Shown: in pieces, positions 44,166-56,138 of the stretch
Layout: every line of letters starts with the position of its first letter
Numbering within the stretch: the stretch's first letter is position 1
Source of the DNA: Sulfuricella denitrificans skB26
Lineage (GTDB): Bacteria; Pseudomonadota; Gammaproteobacteria; Burkholderiales; Sulfuricellaceae
Direction: 5' to 3'
Assembly: GCF_000297055.2 (NCBI RefSeq)
Contig: NC_022357.1
Location: 744,001 to 808,000, forward strand
Length of the DNA: 64,000 bases
Translations under genes and position numbers: made by a program
Notes under the pieces: generated by a model
The model's input: only the letters and a program-made list of their open reading frames with translations
The model's database searches: none
What the model was told of the DNA's origin: nothing

Positions 44166-46721
44166 CTACACCTGCGTCAGTTTGATGATCTTGTGCGGAT
44201 GGTATTCCTCCATCCTGTCAAAGTTGAGGTAACGGTAAATATTCTCGGCCTCTGGAGCGATCTTGCTATTCACCAGATCAAGATACTCCTGCACCGTCGG
44301 GATGCGGCCCAGACGCGCGCAAGCTCCCGCCAGCTCGGCAGAACCGAGGTAGACGCGGGCGCCTTTACCCATCCGGTTGTCGAAGTTGCGGGTGCTGGTG
44401 GAGAATACCGTGGCATTGTCCGCCACCCGCGCCTGATTGCCCATGCACAGGGAACAGCCGGGCATTTCGGTGCGTGCACCGGCGCGGCCAAAAACACCGT
44501 AGGCGCCTTCTTCGCGTAGCTCTGATTCATCCATCCGGGTAGGCGGTACCACCCACAGGCGCGGCGTCACCAGCCCGGCATCCTCGATCATTTTCGAAGC
44601 GGCGCGGTAATGTCCGATATTGGTCATGCAGCTGCCGATGAATACTTCGTCGATCTTGTCGCCAGCGACGGCGGACAGCGGTTTGATGTCGTCAGGGTCG
44701 TTGGGGCAGGCGACCAGAGGTTCCTTGATAGTAGCGAGGTCGATCTCGATGATGTGTGCGTATTCGGCGTCTGCGTCCGGCGCAAGCAGTTCGGGCTTGG
44801 CCAGCCAGGCTTTCATGGCGTCGATGCGGCGCTGCAGGGTGCGAGCATCCTGGTAGCCATTCTCGATCATATTGCCAAGCAGGGCGATGTTCGAGTTGAG
44901 ATACTCGATCACGGGTTCCTTGTTGAGACGCACCGTGCAGGCTGCAGCGGATCTTTCAGCCGAAGCATCGGAAAGCTCGAACGCCTGCTCTACTTTCAGG
45001 TCAGGCAGACCTTCGATTTCGAGAATACGGCCAGAGAACACATTTTTCTTGCCCTGTTTGGAGACCGTCATGGAGCCTTCCAGTATCGCTGCGTAGGGGA
45101 TGGCATTGACCAGATCGCGCAGGGTAATGCCCGGCTGCATCTTGCCCTTGAAGCGCACCAGCACCGATTCCGGCATGTCCAGCGGCATGATGCCCATGGC
45201 CGCGCCAAAGGCGACCAGGCCGGAGCCGGCGGGGAAGGATATCCCGATCGGGAAGCGGGTATGGGAGTCACCCCCGGTGCCGACAGTATCAGGCAACAGC
45301 ATGCGATTCAGCCAGGAGTGGATGATCCCGTCGCCTGCCTTGAGGCTCACGCCGCTGCGGCTGGCCATGAAATCCGGCAGGGCATGTTGCAGCTTGATAT
45401 CTATTGGTTTGGGGTAGGCGGCAGTGTGACAAAAGCTTTGCATCACCAGATCTGCAGAGAAGCCGAGGCAGGCGATTTCTTTCAACTCGTCGCGGGTCAT
45501 GCCGCCGGTGGTGTCCTGAGAACCAACAGTAGTCATTCTGGGCTCGCAATAGGTGCCGGGGCGTACGCCAGCCACGCCGCAGGCACGGCCTACCATTTTT
45601 TGCGCCAGGGTGTAACCCTTGCCGGAATCATTGACCGGGGTGGGCAGGGCAAACAGCGTAGAGTGTGGAAGGCCGAGTGCGGTGCGTGCCAGGGTAGTGA
45701 GACCGCGACCGATAATCAGTGGGATACGACCGCCTGCGCGCACTTCGTCCGCCAAGGTGACTGGTGTCAGGGTAAAGCTGGCGATGAGCTTGCCGGCTTC
45801 GTCAGTGACCTGGCCCTTGTAGGGATGGATGACGATCACGTCGCCGGTATTCAGGGTGGAAACATCAAATTCAATCGGCAATGCGCCCGAGTCTTCGGCG
45901 GTATTGAAGAAGATTGGCGCGATCTTGCTGCCCAGTACGATACCGCCAGTGCGTTTGTTGGGGATGTGGGGGATATCCGTACCCATATGCCACTGCACCG
46001 AATTGATCGCGGATTTGCGCGAGGAGCCCGTGCCCACTACGTCGCCGACGTAGGCGATAGGCAGGCTCTTTTCCTTGAGCTTGGCGATGGTGGCAAGGCC
46101 GTCAGGCATTTTGGCGACCAGCATTTCTGTGGCGTGGAGCGGAATGTCGGGGCGCGACCAGGCTGCCTGGGCTGGTGACAGGTCGTCAGTGTTGGTTTCC
46201 CCTGGCACCTTGAACACCACGGTTTTGATTGCTTCTGCCAGCGCGGGCTTGGCGGTAAACCATTCGCCGTCAGCCCAGGACTGAATCAGGGCTTTGGCAT
46301 GGGCGTTGCCCGCCTTCATCCGGTCGGCGACTTGATGGAAAGCGTCGAAAATCAGGATGGTGCGTTTCAGCGCTTCGGCAGCATCGGCGGCAAGATGGGT
46401 ATCCAGCAACGCGATCAAGGCGGTGACGTTATATCCACCCAGCATGGTGCCAAGCAATCTGACTGCATGTTGCGGATTTACCAGCGGCGAACTTGCTCTG
46501 TTGTTGGCGATATCGGCGAGGAAAGCCGCCTTGATTTTGGCAGCATCGTCCACGCCGGCAGGAGTGCGGTTTTCCAGAAGGTCGACGAGGAAAGCTTCTT
46601 CACCCGCAGGTGGATTCTTCAGCAGTTCGACTAGCGCCGTAGTTTGCTCTGTATCAAGAGGTAGAGGCGGCAGGCCAAGCGCGGTGCGCTCGGCAGCATG
46701 GTCACGATAGGCTTTAAGCAT
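44166..46721 (-). CDS. acnB: Aconitate hydratase B
   Basis: 851 aa, normal length. Converts citrate to isocitrate in the TCA cycle. N-terminal HEAT-like AcnB domain ([20 protein letters not shown]), swivel domain, and [4Fe-4S] ligands in GSCMTNIGH and CSLCMGNQ. Also FHTAAYPKP-type block ([12 protein letters not shown]) and [11 protein letters not shown]. Starts with ATG at 46721. A 522-codon open frame on the opposite strand is a shadow. Confidence 0.97.
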   Translation of the reverse strand: MLKAYRDHAAERTALGLPPLPLDTEQTTALVELLKNPPAGEEAFLVDLLENRTPAGVDDAAKIKAAFLADIANNRASSPLVNPQHAVRLLGTMLGGYNVTALIALLDTHLAADAAEALKRTILIFDAFHQVADRMKAGNAHAKALIQSWADGEWFTAKPALAEAIKTVVFKVPGETNTDDLSPAQAAWSRPDIPLHATEMLVAKMPDGLATIAKLKEKSLPIAYVGDVVGTGSSRKSAINSVQWHMGTDIPHIPNKRTGGIVLGSKIAPIFFNTAEDSGALPIEFDVSTLNTGDVIVIHPYKGQVTDEAGKLIASFTLTPVTLADEVRAGGRIPLIIGRGLTTLARTALGLPHSTLFALPTPVNDSGKGYTLAQKMVGRACGVAGVRPGTYCEPRMTTVGSQDTTGGMTRDELKEIACLGFSADLVMQSFCHTAAYPKPIDIKLQHALPDFMASRSGVSLKAGDGIIHSWLNRMLLPDTVGTGGDSHTRFPIGISFPAGSGLVAFGAAMGIMPLDMPESVLVRFKGKMQPGITLRDLVNAIPYAAILEGSMTVSKQGKKNVFSGRILEIEGLPDLKVEQAFELSDASAERSAAACTVRLNKEPVIEYLNSNIALLGNMIENGYQDARTLQRRIDAMKAWLAKPELLAPDADAEYAHIIEIDLATIKEPLVACPNDPDDIKPLSAVAGDKIDEVFIGSCMTNIGHYRAASKMIEDAGLVTPRLWVVPPTRMDESELREEGAYGVFGRAGARTEMPGCSLCMGNQARVADNATVFSTSTRNFDNRMGKGARVYLGSAELAGACARLGRIPTVQEYLDLVNSKIAPEAENIYRYLNFDRMEEYHPHKIIKLTQV

Positions 46722-46819
46722 GGTATGCGCTCGATAAAGAAAGTATTTTTCAATACGCCATTATATCCGTTATTGACAGGTCGCTTAACCATTCTTGGAA
46801 AGCAGGTTATCCGTATTAT

Positions 46820-46845
46820 AAAAAATGGGCGGCCGAAGCCGCCCC
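46820..46845 (-). terminator. Terminator after the first SQR gene
   Basis: On the minus strand GGGCGGC-TTCG-GCCGCCC then ATTTTTT, 37 bases after the stop at 46881. The sequence is almost identical to that after the second copy at 48425-48450. Confidence 0.88.
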
Positions 46846-46880
46846 AAAACGGAGACACAACAAAAAAACTTCAGAAGTCG

Positions 46881-48149
46881 CTATTTCAGCTTTTTGATGC
46901 CCAGTACATTGAGGACATATTTTTCATAAATCGGTTCGGTAGTGCCTTTTTTCATTTTTCGCAAAAAGTACTTCTCGAAGGCGATCTTGGCCAAGTGCAC
47001 CCATTTACCCTCCTTGAACCAGTTGACGTTGCGCGGCGGGATTTGCGGCAGCGCCACGAAGGCTGCGCCGGTGTCGCCGAAATCGGCCAGGCAGATGGCG
47101 TTCCAGGTGGCTTTATGATCGGGTACGTTGCCGTCGAGCATCGCGCATATGTTGTGAACGGCGGCGCTGACCATGCTCTCAAGCATGTAGCCGGTCTTGG
47201 GTGCGCCGGTTGGCACAGGGGTGGATTCAACCGGCGGAATGTCGACACATACGCCCACTGCGTAGATATTGTCGTACTCGGGATTGCGCTGGTAGGGATC
47301 GATCAGGATAAACCCGCTCTGATTGGTCAGGCCATCAATACCGGATACCGCGTCTACGCCCTTGAAAGCCGGCAGTATCATCGAATGTTTAAAGGGCAAT
47401 TCGTGCTCCTTTTTGACATTTCCCATGTCGTCCAGTTCGGTGACGAACATCTTGCCCGGTGCGACCCGGCTGATCATGGCGTTGCATATCCATTTGATAT
47501 GGCGCTCGCGCATGATTGATTCCATCATCCCCCTCGAGTCGCCCACTCCACCCAGGCCAATATGGCCGACGTAGGGTTCGGGGGTGATGAAGGTCATCGG
47601 CACCTGGTCGCGGATCTTGCGTCTGCGCAGGTCGGTTTCCATGATCATGGCGAATTCGTAGGCAGGTCCGAAGCAGGAAGCGCCCTGCGCGGCGCCGACG
47701 ACAATCGGCCCGGGATCCCTGATGAACTGGTTCCATGCCTTGCCAGCTTCGACTGCGTGATCGACGTGGCAGATGGAATACGTATTTTTGCCCGGACCCA
47801 TGCCTTCCACTTCGTCGAAAGCGAGCTTCGGGCCGGTAGCGATGACCAGAAAGTCGTAATCGACGATTTGGCCGTTCATGAGTTCGATCTGGTCTTTTTT
47901 TGGGTGCACTCGTTTCGCTGGTGTAGCGATCAGGTTGATGCCGTTGCGCTCGAAATAGGGGGCGATCGGAATCTCGATGTCTTCGCGGGTGCGCCAGTTA
48001 ACGGCGACCCAGGGGTTGGAGGGGACGAAGTGGAAATTGGGTGAATCAGAAATTACGGTGACTTTATCCCAGGGCCGAATCTTCTCCCGCATTTCATACG
48101 CACACGTCATACCGCCGGTGCCTGCGCCGAGAATTACGATATGTGCCAT
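46881..48149 (-). CDS. sqr: Sulfide:quinone oxidoreductase, copy 1
   Basis: 422 aa from the second ATG (48149), chosen because the paralogue starts there (MAHI..ILGAG); the frame also allows 48155. FAD-binding GAGTGG, and all three catalytic Cys at the R. capsulatus positions: Cys127 (SICHVDHA), Cys159 (ASCFGPAYEF) and Cys353 (NAICLADFGD). APKTGYMLESMV and the basic KYFLRKMKKGT membrane-docking end are typical of Acidithiobacillus-type SQR. Oxidises sulfide to polysulfide/sulfur and reduces quinone on the periplasmic face. Preceded by its own 65-aa gene; about 80% identical to copy 2 by eye. Confidence 0.93.
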   Translation of the reverse strand: MAHIVILGAGTGGMTCAYEMREKIRPWDKVTVISDSPNFHFVPSNPWVAVNWRTREDIEIPIAPYFERNGINLIATPAKRVHPKKDQIELMNGQIVDYDFLVIATGPKLAFDEVEGMGPGKNTYSICHVDHAVEAGKAWNQFIRDPGPIVVGAAQGASCFGPAYEFAMIMETDLRRRKIRDQVPMTFITPEPYVGHIGLGGVGDSRGMMESIMRERHIKWICNAMISRVAPGKMFVTELDDMGNVKKEHELPFKHSMILPAFKGVDAVSGIDGLTNQSGFILIDPYQRNPEYDNIYAVGVCVDIPPVESTPVPTGAPKTGYMLESMVSAAVHNICAMLDGNVPDHKATWNAICLADFGDTGAAFVALPQIPPRNVNWFKEGKWVHLAKIAFEKYFLRKMKKGTTEPIYEKYVLNVLGIKKLK

Positions 48150-48214
48150 ATGCACGAGTTCTCTGGAGTTAATGCTCTTGTTTTCAAGGTGATCAATTTC
48201 AGTTCGACAAGGGA

Positions 48215-48412
48215 TTACCAGACGAAGACTCGGGTCATTGCTTCCAGCCCCTCGTCTACGATGGCCTGCAGGTCTTCCGGCGCGTCCTCGCTTTCCATCG
48301 CCAGGCGGGTGTAAATTGACAGTGACTTCAGCGCACAGGCGATCTTGGCGACATCGCAGGCGGTCGTATCATCCAGGTTTACACCTTCCCGCAGATTCCA
48401 TTGGACAGACAT
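48215..48412 (-). CDS. 65-aa SQR-associated protein, copy 1
   Basis: 65 aa from the ATG at 48412, AAGGAAAA 6 bases upstream. Starts MSVQWNLREGVNLDD, has a helical middle (VAKIACALKSLS, SEDAPEDLQAIVDEGLEAM) and ends VFVW. No signal peptide, membrane helix or metal motif. Its paralogue precedes the other SQR (about 80% identical). I recognise no named family; pairing suggests an accessory or regulatory partner of SQR. Confidence 0.8.
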   Translation of the reverse strand: MSVQWNLREGVNLDDTTACDVAKIACALKSLSIYTRLAMESEDAPEDLQAIVDEGLEAMTRVFVW

Positions 48413-48424
48413 TCTGTTTTCCTT

Positions 48425-48450
48425 AAAAAAATGGGCGGCCGAAGCCGCCC
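48425..48450 (-). terminator. Terminator after the second SQR gene
   Basis: On the minus strand GGGCGGC-TTCG-GCCGCCC followed by ATTTTTT, 30 bases after the stop at 48480. It should uncouple most transcription of the downstream copy, which then needs read-through or its own promoter. Confidence 0.88.
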
Positions 48451-48479
48451 AAAACGGAGGCACAACAAAAAATGATGCT

Positions 48480-49748
48480 TTATTTTTTCTTCTTGATACC
48501 GAGTACGCCGAGTACGTATTTCTCGTAAATCGGTTCGGTGGTGCCTTTTTTCATCTTGCGAATGAAATATTTCTCGAAGGCGATCTTGGCCAGATGCACC
48601 CATTTCCCTTCTTTGAACCAGTTGACGTTGCGCGGTGGAATCTGCGGCAACGCTACGAATGCGGCACCAGTGTCGCCGAAGTCGGCCAGGCAGATGGCGT
48701 TCCAGGTGGCCTTGAAATCCGGCTCCTTGCCGTCAAGTACAGCGCGGATATTGTGTACCGTAGCGGTGACCATGGTTTCGATCATGTAGCCGGTCTTGGG
48801 CGCGCCGGTTGGCACCGGGGTGGCTTCTACCGGCGGAATGGCGACACACACGCCGATTGAGTAAATATTGTTGTATTTAGGGTTGCGCTGGAATGGATCG
48901 ATCAGGATGAACCCGCGCGGGTTGGTCAATCCCTCGATCCCGAATACGGCATCCACACCCTTGAAGGCCGGCAGCATCATCGAGTGTTTGAATGGCAGTT
49001 CGTGTTCCTTCTTGACGTTGCCCATGTCATCCATTTCGGTGACGAACATCTTGCCGGGTTCGACTTTGGTGACCTTGGCATTGCAAATCCACTTGATGTG
49101 GCGGTCGCGCAAGGCTGATTCCATCAGTCCCTTGGAGTCTCCTACGCCGCCCAGGCCGAGGTGGCCAATGTAGGGTTCGGCAGTGACAAAGGTCATCGGT
49201 ACCTTGTCGCGGATCTTGCGTCTGCGCAGGTCGGTGTCCATGATCATGGCGAATTCATAGGCAGGCCCATAGCAGGAAGCCATCTGCGCGGCACCCACTA
49301 CGATCGGGCCCGGATCCCGAATGAATTGGTTCCATGCATTGCCGGCTTCGACTGCGTGATCGACGTGGCAGATGGAATGCGTATTCTTGCCTGGCCCCAT
49401 GCCTTCTACTTCGTCGAATGCGAGTTTCGGTCCGGTGGCGATGACAAGGAAATCATAGTCGATAATCTGGCCGTCGGTCAGTTCGATCTGGTTTTTTTCC
49501 GGGTGAACGCGCTTCGCCGGTGTCGCGATCAGATTGATGCCCTTGCGCTCGAAATAGGGCGCGATGGGAATGGTGATGTCTTCCTTGGTGCGCCAATTGA
49601 CCGCAACCCAAGGGTTGGAAGGGGTGAATTGGAATAGTGGGGAGTCCGAAATAACGGTGACCTTGTCTTCGGGGCGAACTTTCTCCCGCATTTCGTACGC
49701 GCACGCCATGCCGCCGATGCCTGCTCCTAGAATGATGATATGTGCCAT
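48480..49748 (-). CDS. sqr: Sulfide:quinone oxidoreductase, copy 2
   Basis: 422 aa. Same architecture as copy 1: FAD motif LGAGIGGM, catalytic Cys127 (SICHVDHA), Cys159 (MASCYGPAYEF) and Cys353 (NAICLADFGD), and the amphipathic C-terminal end (KYFIRKMKKGT). It is the promoter-proximal copy: 65-aa gene, then this, under the sigma-54 promoter at 50046-50061. Whether the two copies differ in sulfide affinity cannot be told from sequence. Confidence 0.94.
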   Translation of the reverse strand: MAHIIILGAGIGGMACAYEMREKVRPEDKVTVISDSPLFQFTPSNPWVAVNWRTKEDITIPIAPYFERKGINLIATPAKRVHPEKNQIELTDGQIIDYDFLVIATGPKLAFDEVEGMGPGKNTHSICHVDHAVEAGNAWNQFIRDPGPIVVGAAQMASCYGPAYEFAMIMDTDLRRRKIRDKVPMTFVTAEPYIGHLGLGGVGDSKGLMESALRDRHIKWICNAKVTKVEPGKMFVTEMDDMGNVKKEHELPFKHSMMLPAFKGVDAVFGIEGLTNPRGFILIDPFQRNPKYNNIYSIGVCVAIPPVEATPVPTGAPKTGYMIETMVTATVHNIRAVLDGKEPDFKATWNAICLADFGDTGAAFVALPQIPPRNVNWFKEGKWVHLAKIAFEKYFIRKMKKGTTEPIYEKYVLGVLGIKKKK

Positions 49749-49808
49749 GTATACAGTTCCTTATGAGTTAAGATTTTTCTTGGGGGATTTTTTTGGAGTA
49801 GTCCCGAG

Positions 49809-50006
49809 CTACCAGACGAAAATCCGGGTCATCGCCTCAAGCCCTTCGTCTACGATGGCTTGCAGGTCTTCCGGCGCGTCCTCGCTTTCCATCGCCAGGC
49901 TGGTATAGGCTGACAGGGATTTTAGCGCACAGGCGATCTTGGCAACTTCGCTGGCAGTAGCGTCGTCCATTTTTACACCTTCGTGAAGTGTCCAATTTGC
50001 GGTCAT
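49809..50006 (-). CDS. 65-aa SQR-associated protein, copy 2
   Basis: 65 aa starting MTANWTLHEGVKMDD and ending ALEAM-type helix then RIFVW; identical in most positions to copy 1 (differences cluster in the first 25 residues). GGAG lies 8 bases upstream of the ATG. First gene of the sigma-54-driven unit and 60 bases before sqr copy 2. Confidence 0.8.
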   Translation of the reverse strand: MTANWTLHEGVKMDDATASEVAKIACALKSLSAYTSLAMESEDAPEDLQAIVDEGLEAMTRIFVW

Positions 50007-50045
50007 CTTTTTTCTCCGTGTTAAAAGGGTTACGGTATTCCTTTA

Positions 50046-50061
50046 AGCAATCAACGTGCCA
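50046..50061 (-). promoter_or_regulatory. Sigma-54 promoter of the SQR unit
   Basis: On the minus strand TGGCACG-TTGA-TTGCT, an exact match to the -24/-12 consensus (TGGCACG-N4-TTGCW). Predicted start site near 50036, leaving a leader of about 30 bases before the 65-aa gene at 50006. Confidence 0.88.
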
Positions 50062-50113
50062 ATAATTACCATTGTTGATTATTAAGGGTATTTATGCGAT
50101 GCCATTTTTGTTG

Positions 50114-50126
50114 TGACAGACTGTCA
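50114..50126. promoter_or_regulatory. Putative activator-binding dyad 1
   Basis: TGACA-GAC-TGTCA (also readable as TGACAG-A-CTGTCA). It lies about 55-80 bases upstream of the sigma-54 promoter, the usual range for an enhancer site. Confidence 0.6.
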
Positions 50127-50229
50127 TGCCAATATGTCAGTCATAGTCACTCATAGAGGAAAACTTTCTAGCCCTGTTGAGACCACAACTTTTTGATTTA
50201 CATGGCAGCTTGGTCATGGGTATACTTTG

Positions 50230-50248
50230 TCATGACAATCTGTCATGA
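50230..50248. promoter_or_regulatory. Putative activator-binding dyad 2
   Basis: TCATGACA-ATC-TGTCATGA, a perfect 8-bp inverted repeat containing the same TGACA-N3-TGTCA core as dyad 1, exactly 119 bases away. It ends 14 bases before the regulator's ATG, fitting autoregulation. Confidence 0.6.
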
Positions 50249-50262
50249 GGTGATGCTAACAA

Positions 50263-51639
50263 ATGAACGATCTTTCTCTCGACCTGCAATCTCTGATCAA
50301 TATCCAGGAAAATCCATTCGTCCTGATCGATAAGGATTACCGTGTGGTTTCGGCAAACAATGCTTATTGTCAGGTATATGGTTTGAATCCGGATGAGATT
50401 GTGGGCCGTTTGTGCCACGAAATTTCCCATCATTCCTCCGTTCCCTGTCATGAGAACGGCGAGGTCTGTCCACACCAGAAGGTATTTGCAACCGGTGAGG
50501 CTTGCCAGGTACTGCATATTCATTACGACAATAATAATCGCGCTGAGCGGGTGCGCCTCAAGGGATACCCGATTCGCGGGCGGGACGGTTGTCTTTACTT
50601 GGGCGAGGCTATCGTACCGTTGTCATCTTCAGAAGAACTGGATTGCGACGAGATGCGCATGATTGGCCATTCGCCCGCTTTTCTGGAGTGCGCAGACAAG
50701 CTGAGCCGAGTGGCCGAGTCGGATGCTCCGATACTGTTGTATGGGGAAAGTGGCGTCGGTAAGGAACTGGCGGCGGAATTCGTGCACAAGCTTTCAACTC
50801 GGGGCGGCCGTCCCTATGTCTCAGTCAATTGCGCTGCTATCGCTGAATCCATGTTTGAGAGTGAATTCTTTGGCCACGAGCGAGGTGCTTTCACGGGCTG
50901 TGTCGGACGCAAACAAGGATTGTTTGAACTGGCGGGTGGCGGAACGCTGTTTCTCGATGAAATCGGGGAAATCCCACTTTCAATGCAACCCAAGCTCCTG
51001 CGTGTGCTGGAAACCGGAGAATTCCGCCGGGTGGGTGGTACGGTTACCCTGACAGCGGATGTGCGGATTATTTCCGCCACCAACCGGAATTTGCTGGAGA
51101 GGGTGGACCAAGGGTTGTTTCGCGAGGATTTGTATTACCGAGTCGCCGGGATCGACGTGATGCTTCCCTCTCTGCGTGAGCGGCGCATGGATATTCCTGC
51201 GCTGGCTGACGCGTTGCTTGCCCGCATCAGCGGGGCAGGGAAAAATATTCCCAAACTTGCTGCAGACGCCATTTCACGGCTGATGAACTACGATTATCCC
51301 GGTAACGTTCGCGAACTGCGTAATGTTTTGCAGAAGGCGGTTGCTTTGTCCAGCAAAGGGATCATTCATGCCAAACATATTCAATTCGACAGCATGAATG
51401 AGGTAAAAGCACAAACGGCAATGCGAACGGGGGTTTCAGTGGGCAGTAGTCCGGTGCTTCCTCCAATGGTGAGCGCTCCTTCCGCTATCTCCATTGAGGA
51501 AATGGAAATTCGTCATATTTGCGAATTGCTGGAACATCACGGCGGGCATCGGCGCACGGTGGCGGATATCCTCGGTATCAGCGAGCGTACGTTGTACCGT
51601 AAACTGAACCGTTACGGGTTGCACCCCGCGAAAGATTGA
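50263..51639 (+). CDS. Sigma-54-dependent activator with Cys-rich PAS domain
   Basis: 458 aa. PAS domain (1-115) with five Cys (Cys36, 51, 62, 69, 81) in the pattern CHEISHH...PC...CPHQ, suggesting a redox, sulfide or metal sensor. AAA+ domain with Walker A GESGVGKE, Walker B GGGTLFLDEIGE, and GAFTGC where the usual loop is GAFTGA. C-terminal Fis-type HTH (RRTVADILGISERTLYRKL). Divergent from the 65-aa/SQR unit with its sigma-54 promoter, so it is the likely sulfide-responsive activator. Ligand is inferred. Confidence 0.88.
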   Translation: MNDLSLDLQSLINIQENPFVLIDKDYRVVSANNAYCQVYGLNPDEIVGRLCHEISHHSSVPCHENGEVCPHQKVFATGEACQVLHIHYDNNNRAERVRLKGYPIRGRDGCLYLGEAIVPLSSSEELDCDEMRMIGHSPAFLECADKLSRVAESDAPILLYGESGVGKELAAEFVHKLSTRGGRPYVSVNCAAIAESMFESEFFGHERGAFTGCVGRKQGLFELAGGGTLFLDEIGEIPLSMQPKLLRVLETGEFRRVGGTVTLTADVRIISATNRNLLERVDQGLFREDLYYRVAGIDVMLPSLRERRMDIPALADALLARISGAGKNIPKLAADAISRLMNYDYPGNVRELRNVLQKAVALSSKGIIHAKHIQFDSMNEVKAQTAMRTGVSVGSSPVLPPMVSAPSAISIEEMEIRHICELLEHHGGHRRTVADILGISERTLYRKLNRYGLHPAKD

Positions 51640-51707
51640 TAAGTAGGTTATTATTACAGGACGGTGTTTTGCCGGTAATGTCTTTGAAATATCAACTGGG
51701 AGAGAAT

Positions 51708-51920
51708 ATGAAAGCAAACGTGGGTGGTATTGACAGGGTGTTTCGCATTGTGGCCGGGATAGTGCTGCTGGCCTTGGTGTTCGTCCTCAAGAGCGAAGAC
51801 GGCCACCTGTGGCTGTGGGGCCTGATTGGCATCGTGCCGCTGGCCACCGGGCTGATGAACTGGTGCCCGGCCTACAGTCTGTTCGGTGCGAGTACTTGCT
51901 CAGCGGAAAAAAAGAAGTAA
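51708..51920 (+). CDS. DUF2892 inner membrane protein
   Basis: 70 aa from the ATG at 51708, GGGAGAG 7 bases upstream. KANVGGIDRVFRIVAGIVLL, then a second membrane helix (IGIVPLATGLM) and NWCPAYSLFGAST: the YgaP-C-like/DUF2892 family with conserved Cys in WCPAY and a second Cys near the end. Such domains are often fused to rhodaneses. Located after the SQR regulator, possibly cotranscribed; a sulfur-linked role is plausible but unproven. Confidence 0.85.
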   Translation: MKANVGGIDRVFRIVAGIVLLALVFVLKSEDGHLWLWGLIGIVPLATGLMNWCPAYSLFGASTCSAEKKK

Positions 51921-51940
51921 AGTTATCGGCTTTGATTTAT

Positions 51941-51970
51941 AAAGGCGCAGGATATTCGTCCTGCGCCTTT
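51941..51970. terminator. Bidirectional terminator
   Basis: AAAGGCGCAGGA, 6-base loop, TCCTGCGCCTTT: a perfect 12-bp stem between convergent DUF2892 and clpA genes, with TTTTGT following on the plus strand. Confidence 0.9.
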
Positions 51971-51983
51971 TGTCTTTTTGCGG

Positions 51984-54248
<2,265 letters not shown>

Positions 54249-54249
54249 T

Positions 54250-54558
54250 TTACTTTTCCTCCATCACGCATTGCAGCGGATGTTGATGCTGCCGGGCGAA
54301 TGCCACGACCTGTTCCACCTTGGTTGCGGCGATGTCCTTGGGGTACACCCCACATAGGCCAACGCCTTCAGTATGTACTTTGAGCATAATTTCCGTCGCT
54401 TGTTCGTAGGTCTTGGAAAAATATTGCTGCAGTACCTCGACCACAAACTCCATCGGAGTGAAGTCATCGTTCAGCAATACCACATTGAACAGTGGCGGGG
54501 TCTTCAGCTTGCTTTTTACTGTTTCCAGTACCGGAGTTTCTTGACGCTTGCTACCCAT
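54250..54558 (-). CDS. clpS: ClpS adaptor
   Basis: 102 aa. [18 protein letters not shown] with the N-degron pocket residues (Asn-Asp, Met) and the C-terminal [10 protein letters not shown]. Delivers N-end-rule substrates to ClpA. Conserved His-rich ARQHQHPLQ end. Confidence 0.97.
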   Translation of the reverse strand: MGSKRQETPVLETVKSKLKTPPLFNVVLLNDDFTPMEFVVEVLQQYFSKTYEQATEIMLKVHTEGVGLCGVYPKDIAATKVEQVVAFARQHQHPLQCVMEEK

Positions 54559-54656
54559 TCGATTCCCTTAAGCATACTAAAGTTATTTTGACGCTGCCTG
54601 TGGATTTTTCAAGTACCACCAGGAGGGAATGAGGAAAAATAACACCCCTCTGAACG

Positions 54657-56087
54657 CTAGGGTTTCTTGGTAAGTTCGGCATGTTCGACACGCAATGCTT
54701 TGAGTCGCGCCTCAGCAATGGAAAGTTGGTAAAAATCGCTGTCACCCGCTTTCAAGCCAAGCTGCAGCTGCTCGATGGCGGCGACCAGATTGCCCTGTCG
54801 GGTGTAGGCTTCGGCCTGCGCCTGGTGAGAGAGCAGCATCTTGCCCTGCATGGCGTAGCCTTGCGCCTGCAATTCGTAGAGCCGGGCGTCGTTGGGAAAA
54901 CGGCGCAGCCGGTCGCCGACCAGCTTCAGTGCATCGCTGATGTGGCGGTTCTGCAGCAAGGCTTCAGCGTAACCGTACACCAGTGCCCGGTGATTGGGAA
55001 AGCTTTTCAGTGCAGTCTGGTATTGGGCGAGGGCGGCACCTGGCGGGCCGGAGGCAGTCTTGATCAGTGCGTCCAGGTTTTCGGTAATTGCGTTAGGCGC
55101 AGTGATTTTGCGTAATTGTGCCAACTCCTGCTCGGCGCGCGCGGTCTCCTTGGCACGCAGCAGGGCAGCTGCCAAGCCATAACGACTGGCAGCTTCGCTG
55201 CTGTATTTCTTTTCGCGCAGCGCTTCTTCGAAGTGTGCGATTGCTTGCTGCGGCGTTCCTTCCTCGGCGCGCAGCTTGGCGCGCACTAGCTGGAATTCCA
55301 GGCTGTCAGGAACCTGGCGATAGGGCTTGTCTTCCAGGCGGTTCTGCAGGTCGGCAATGCGACCGCTGGTGATCGGGTGAGTACGAAGGTATTCCGGCGC
55401 GTTGTTTTCGTACAGACGGCTGGATTTTTGCAGTCGTTCGAAGAAAGAAACCGCGGCACGCGGGTCGAACCCGGCCTGGGTCAGTGTCTGGATGCCAATG
55501 CGGTCGGCCTCGCGCTCGTGTTCGCGGGTGAAGTCTAGCTGAGTCTGGATGGAAGTCGCTTGGGCCGTCGCCATGGCGGCATTGGCAACCTGCGGATTGG
55601 AGCGCGCAGCCAGGATCGCCACCGCCAGCGCGGCTAGCGAGGTAACCGCGCTTTGCTCCTGCTTGGCGATGATACGCGCCAGGTGGTGCTGCGTGACGTG
55701 GGCGATCTCGTGGCCGAGTACGGCGGCGAGCTCGGATTCGCTCTGTGCCGCGAGTATCAGTCCGGTATGCACACCGATAAACCCGCCTGGCAGGGCAAAG
55801 GCGTTCAAAGTGTTGTCACGCAGCACGAAAAATTCAAAATCCTGGCGATTTTCCGTACTGGAGGCTACCAGTCGGTAGCCCAGGTTGTTGAGGTAGTCGG
55901 TCAGTTCGGTGTCATCCACCAGGCTACGATCATGACGGACGTCAACCATGATGGCCTCCCCGATGCGGCGCTCGGTTTGCGGGGAAAAACCGCTTTGTGA
56001 TGCCTCGCCCAAGTCGGGCAGGCCATCAGCCAACACGCCCGGCATGGTCAGCAGGGGGATGAGCAGGACTAGGTGGCGTAAATTCAT
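54657..56087 (-). CDS. bepA: BepA-like periplasmic M48 metalloprotease with TPR
   Basis: 476 aa. Signal peptide ([17 protein letters not shown]); zinc motif [10 protein letters not shown] with the third ligand Glu in [12 protein letters not shown]-terminal TPR repeats (about 290-460). BepA/YfgC maintains outer membrane protein assembly. Homologues are often beside the moaC/tusA region in betaproteobacteria. Divergent from moaC, 51 bases apart. Confidence 0.93.
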   Translation of the reverse strand: MNLRHLVLLIPLLTMPGVLADGLPDLGEASQSGFSPQTERRIGEAIMVDVRHDRSLVDDTELTDYLNNLGYRLVASSTENRQDFEFFVLRDNTLNAFALPGGFIGVHTGLILAAQSESELAAVLGHEIAHVTQHHLARIIAKQEQSAVTSLAALAVAILAARSNPQVANAAMATAQATSIQTQLDFTREHEREADRIGIQTLTQAGFDPRAAVSFFERLQKSSRLYENNAPEYLRTHPITSGRIADLQNRLEDKPYRQVPDSLEFQLVRAKLRAEEGTPQQAIAHFEEALREKKYSSEAASRYGLAAALLRAKETARAEQELAQLRKITAPNAITENLDALIKTASGPPGAALAQYQTALKSFPNHRALVYGYAEALLQNRHISDALKLVGDRLRRFPNDARLYELQAQGYAMQGKMLLSHQAQAEAYTRQGNLVAAIEQLQLGLKAGDSDFYQLSIAEARLKALRVEHAELTKKP

Positions 56088-56138
56088 GGTGCTATGATAA
56101 TCGCTTTAAAATATAAGTTCAGTATTCAGGTGCCAAAA

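Noticed and set aside
44610-46178. 522-codon open frame opposite acnB
   Set aside because: Fully antisense to a confident acnB; the sequence has no family signature and reflects codon bias of acnB.
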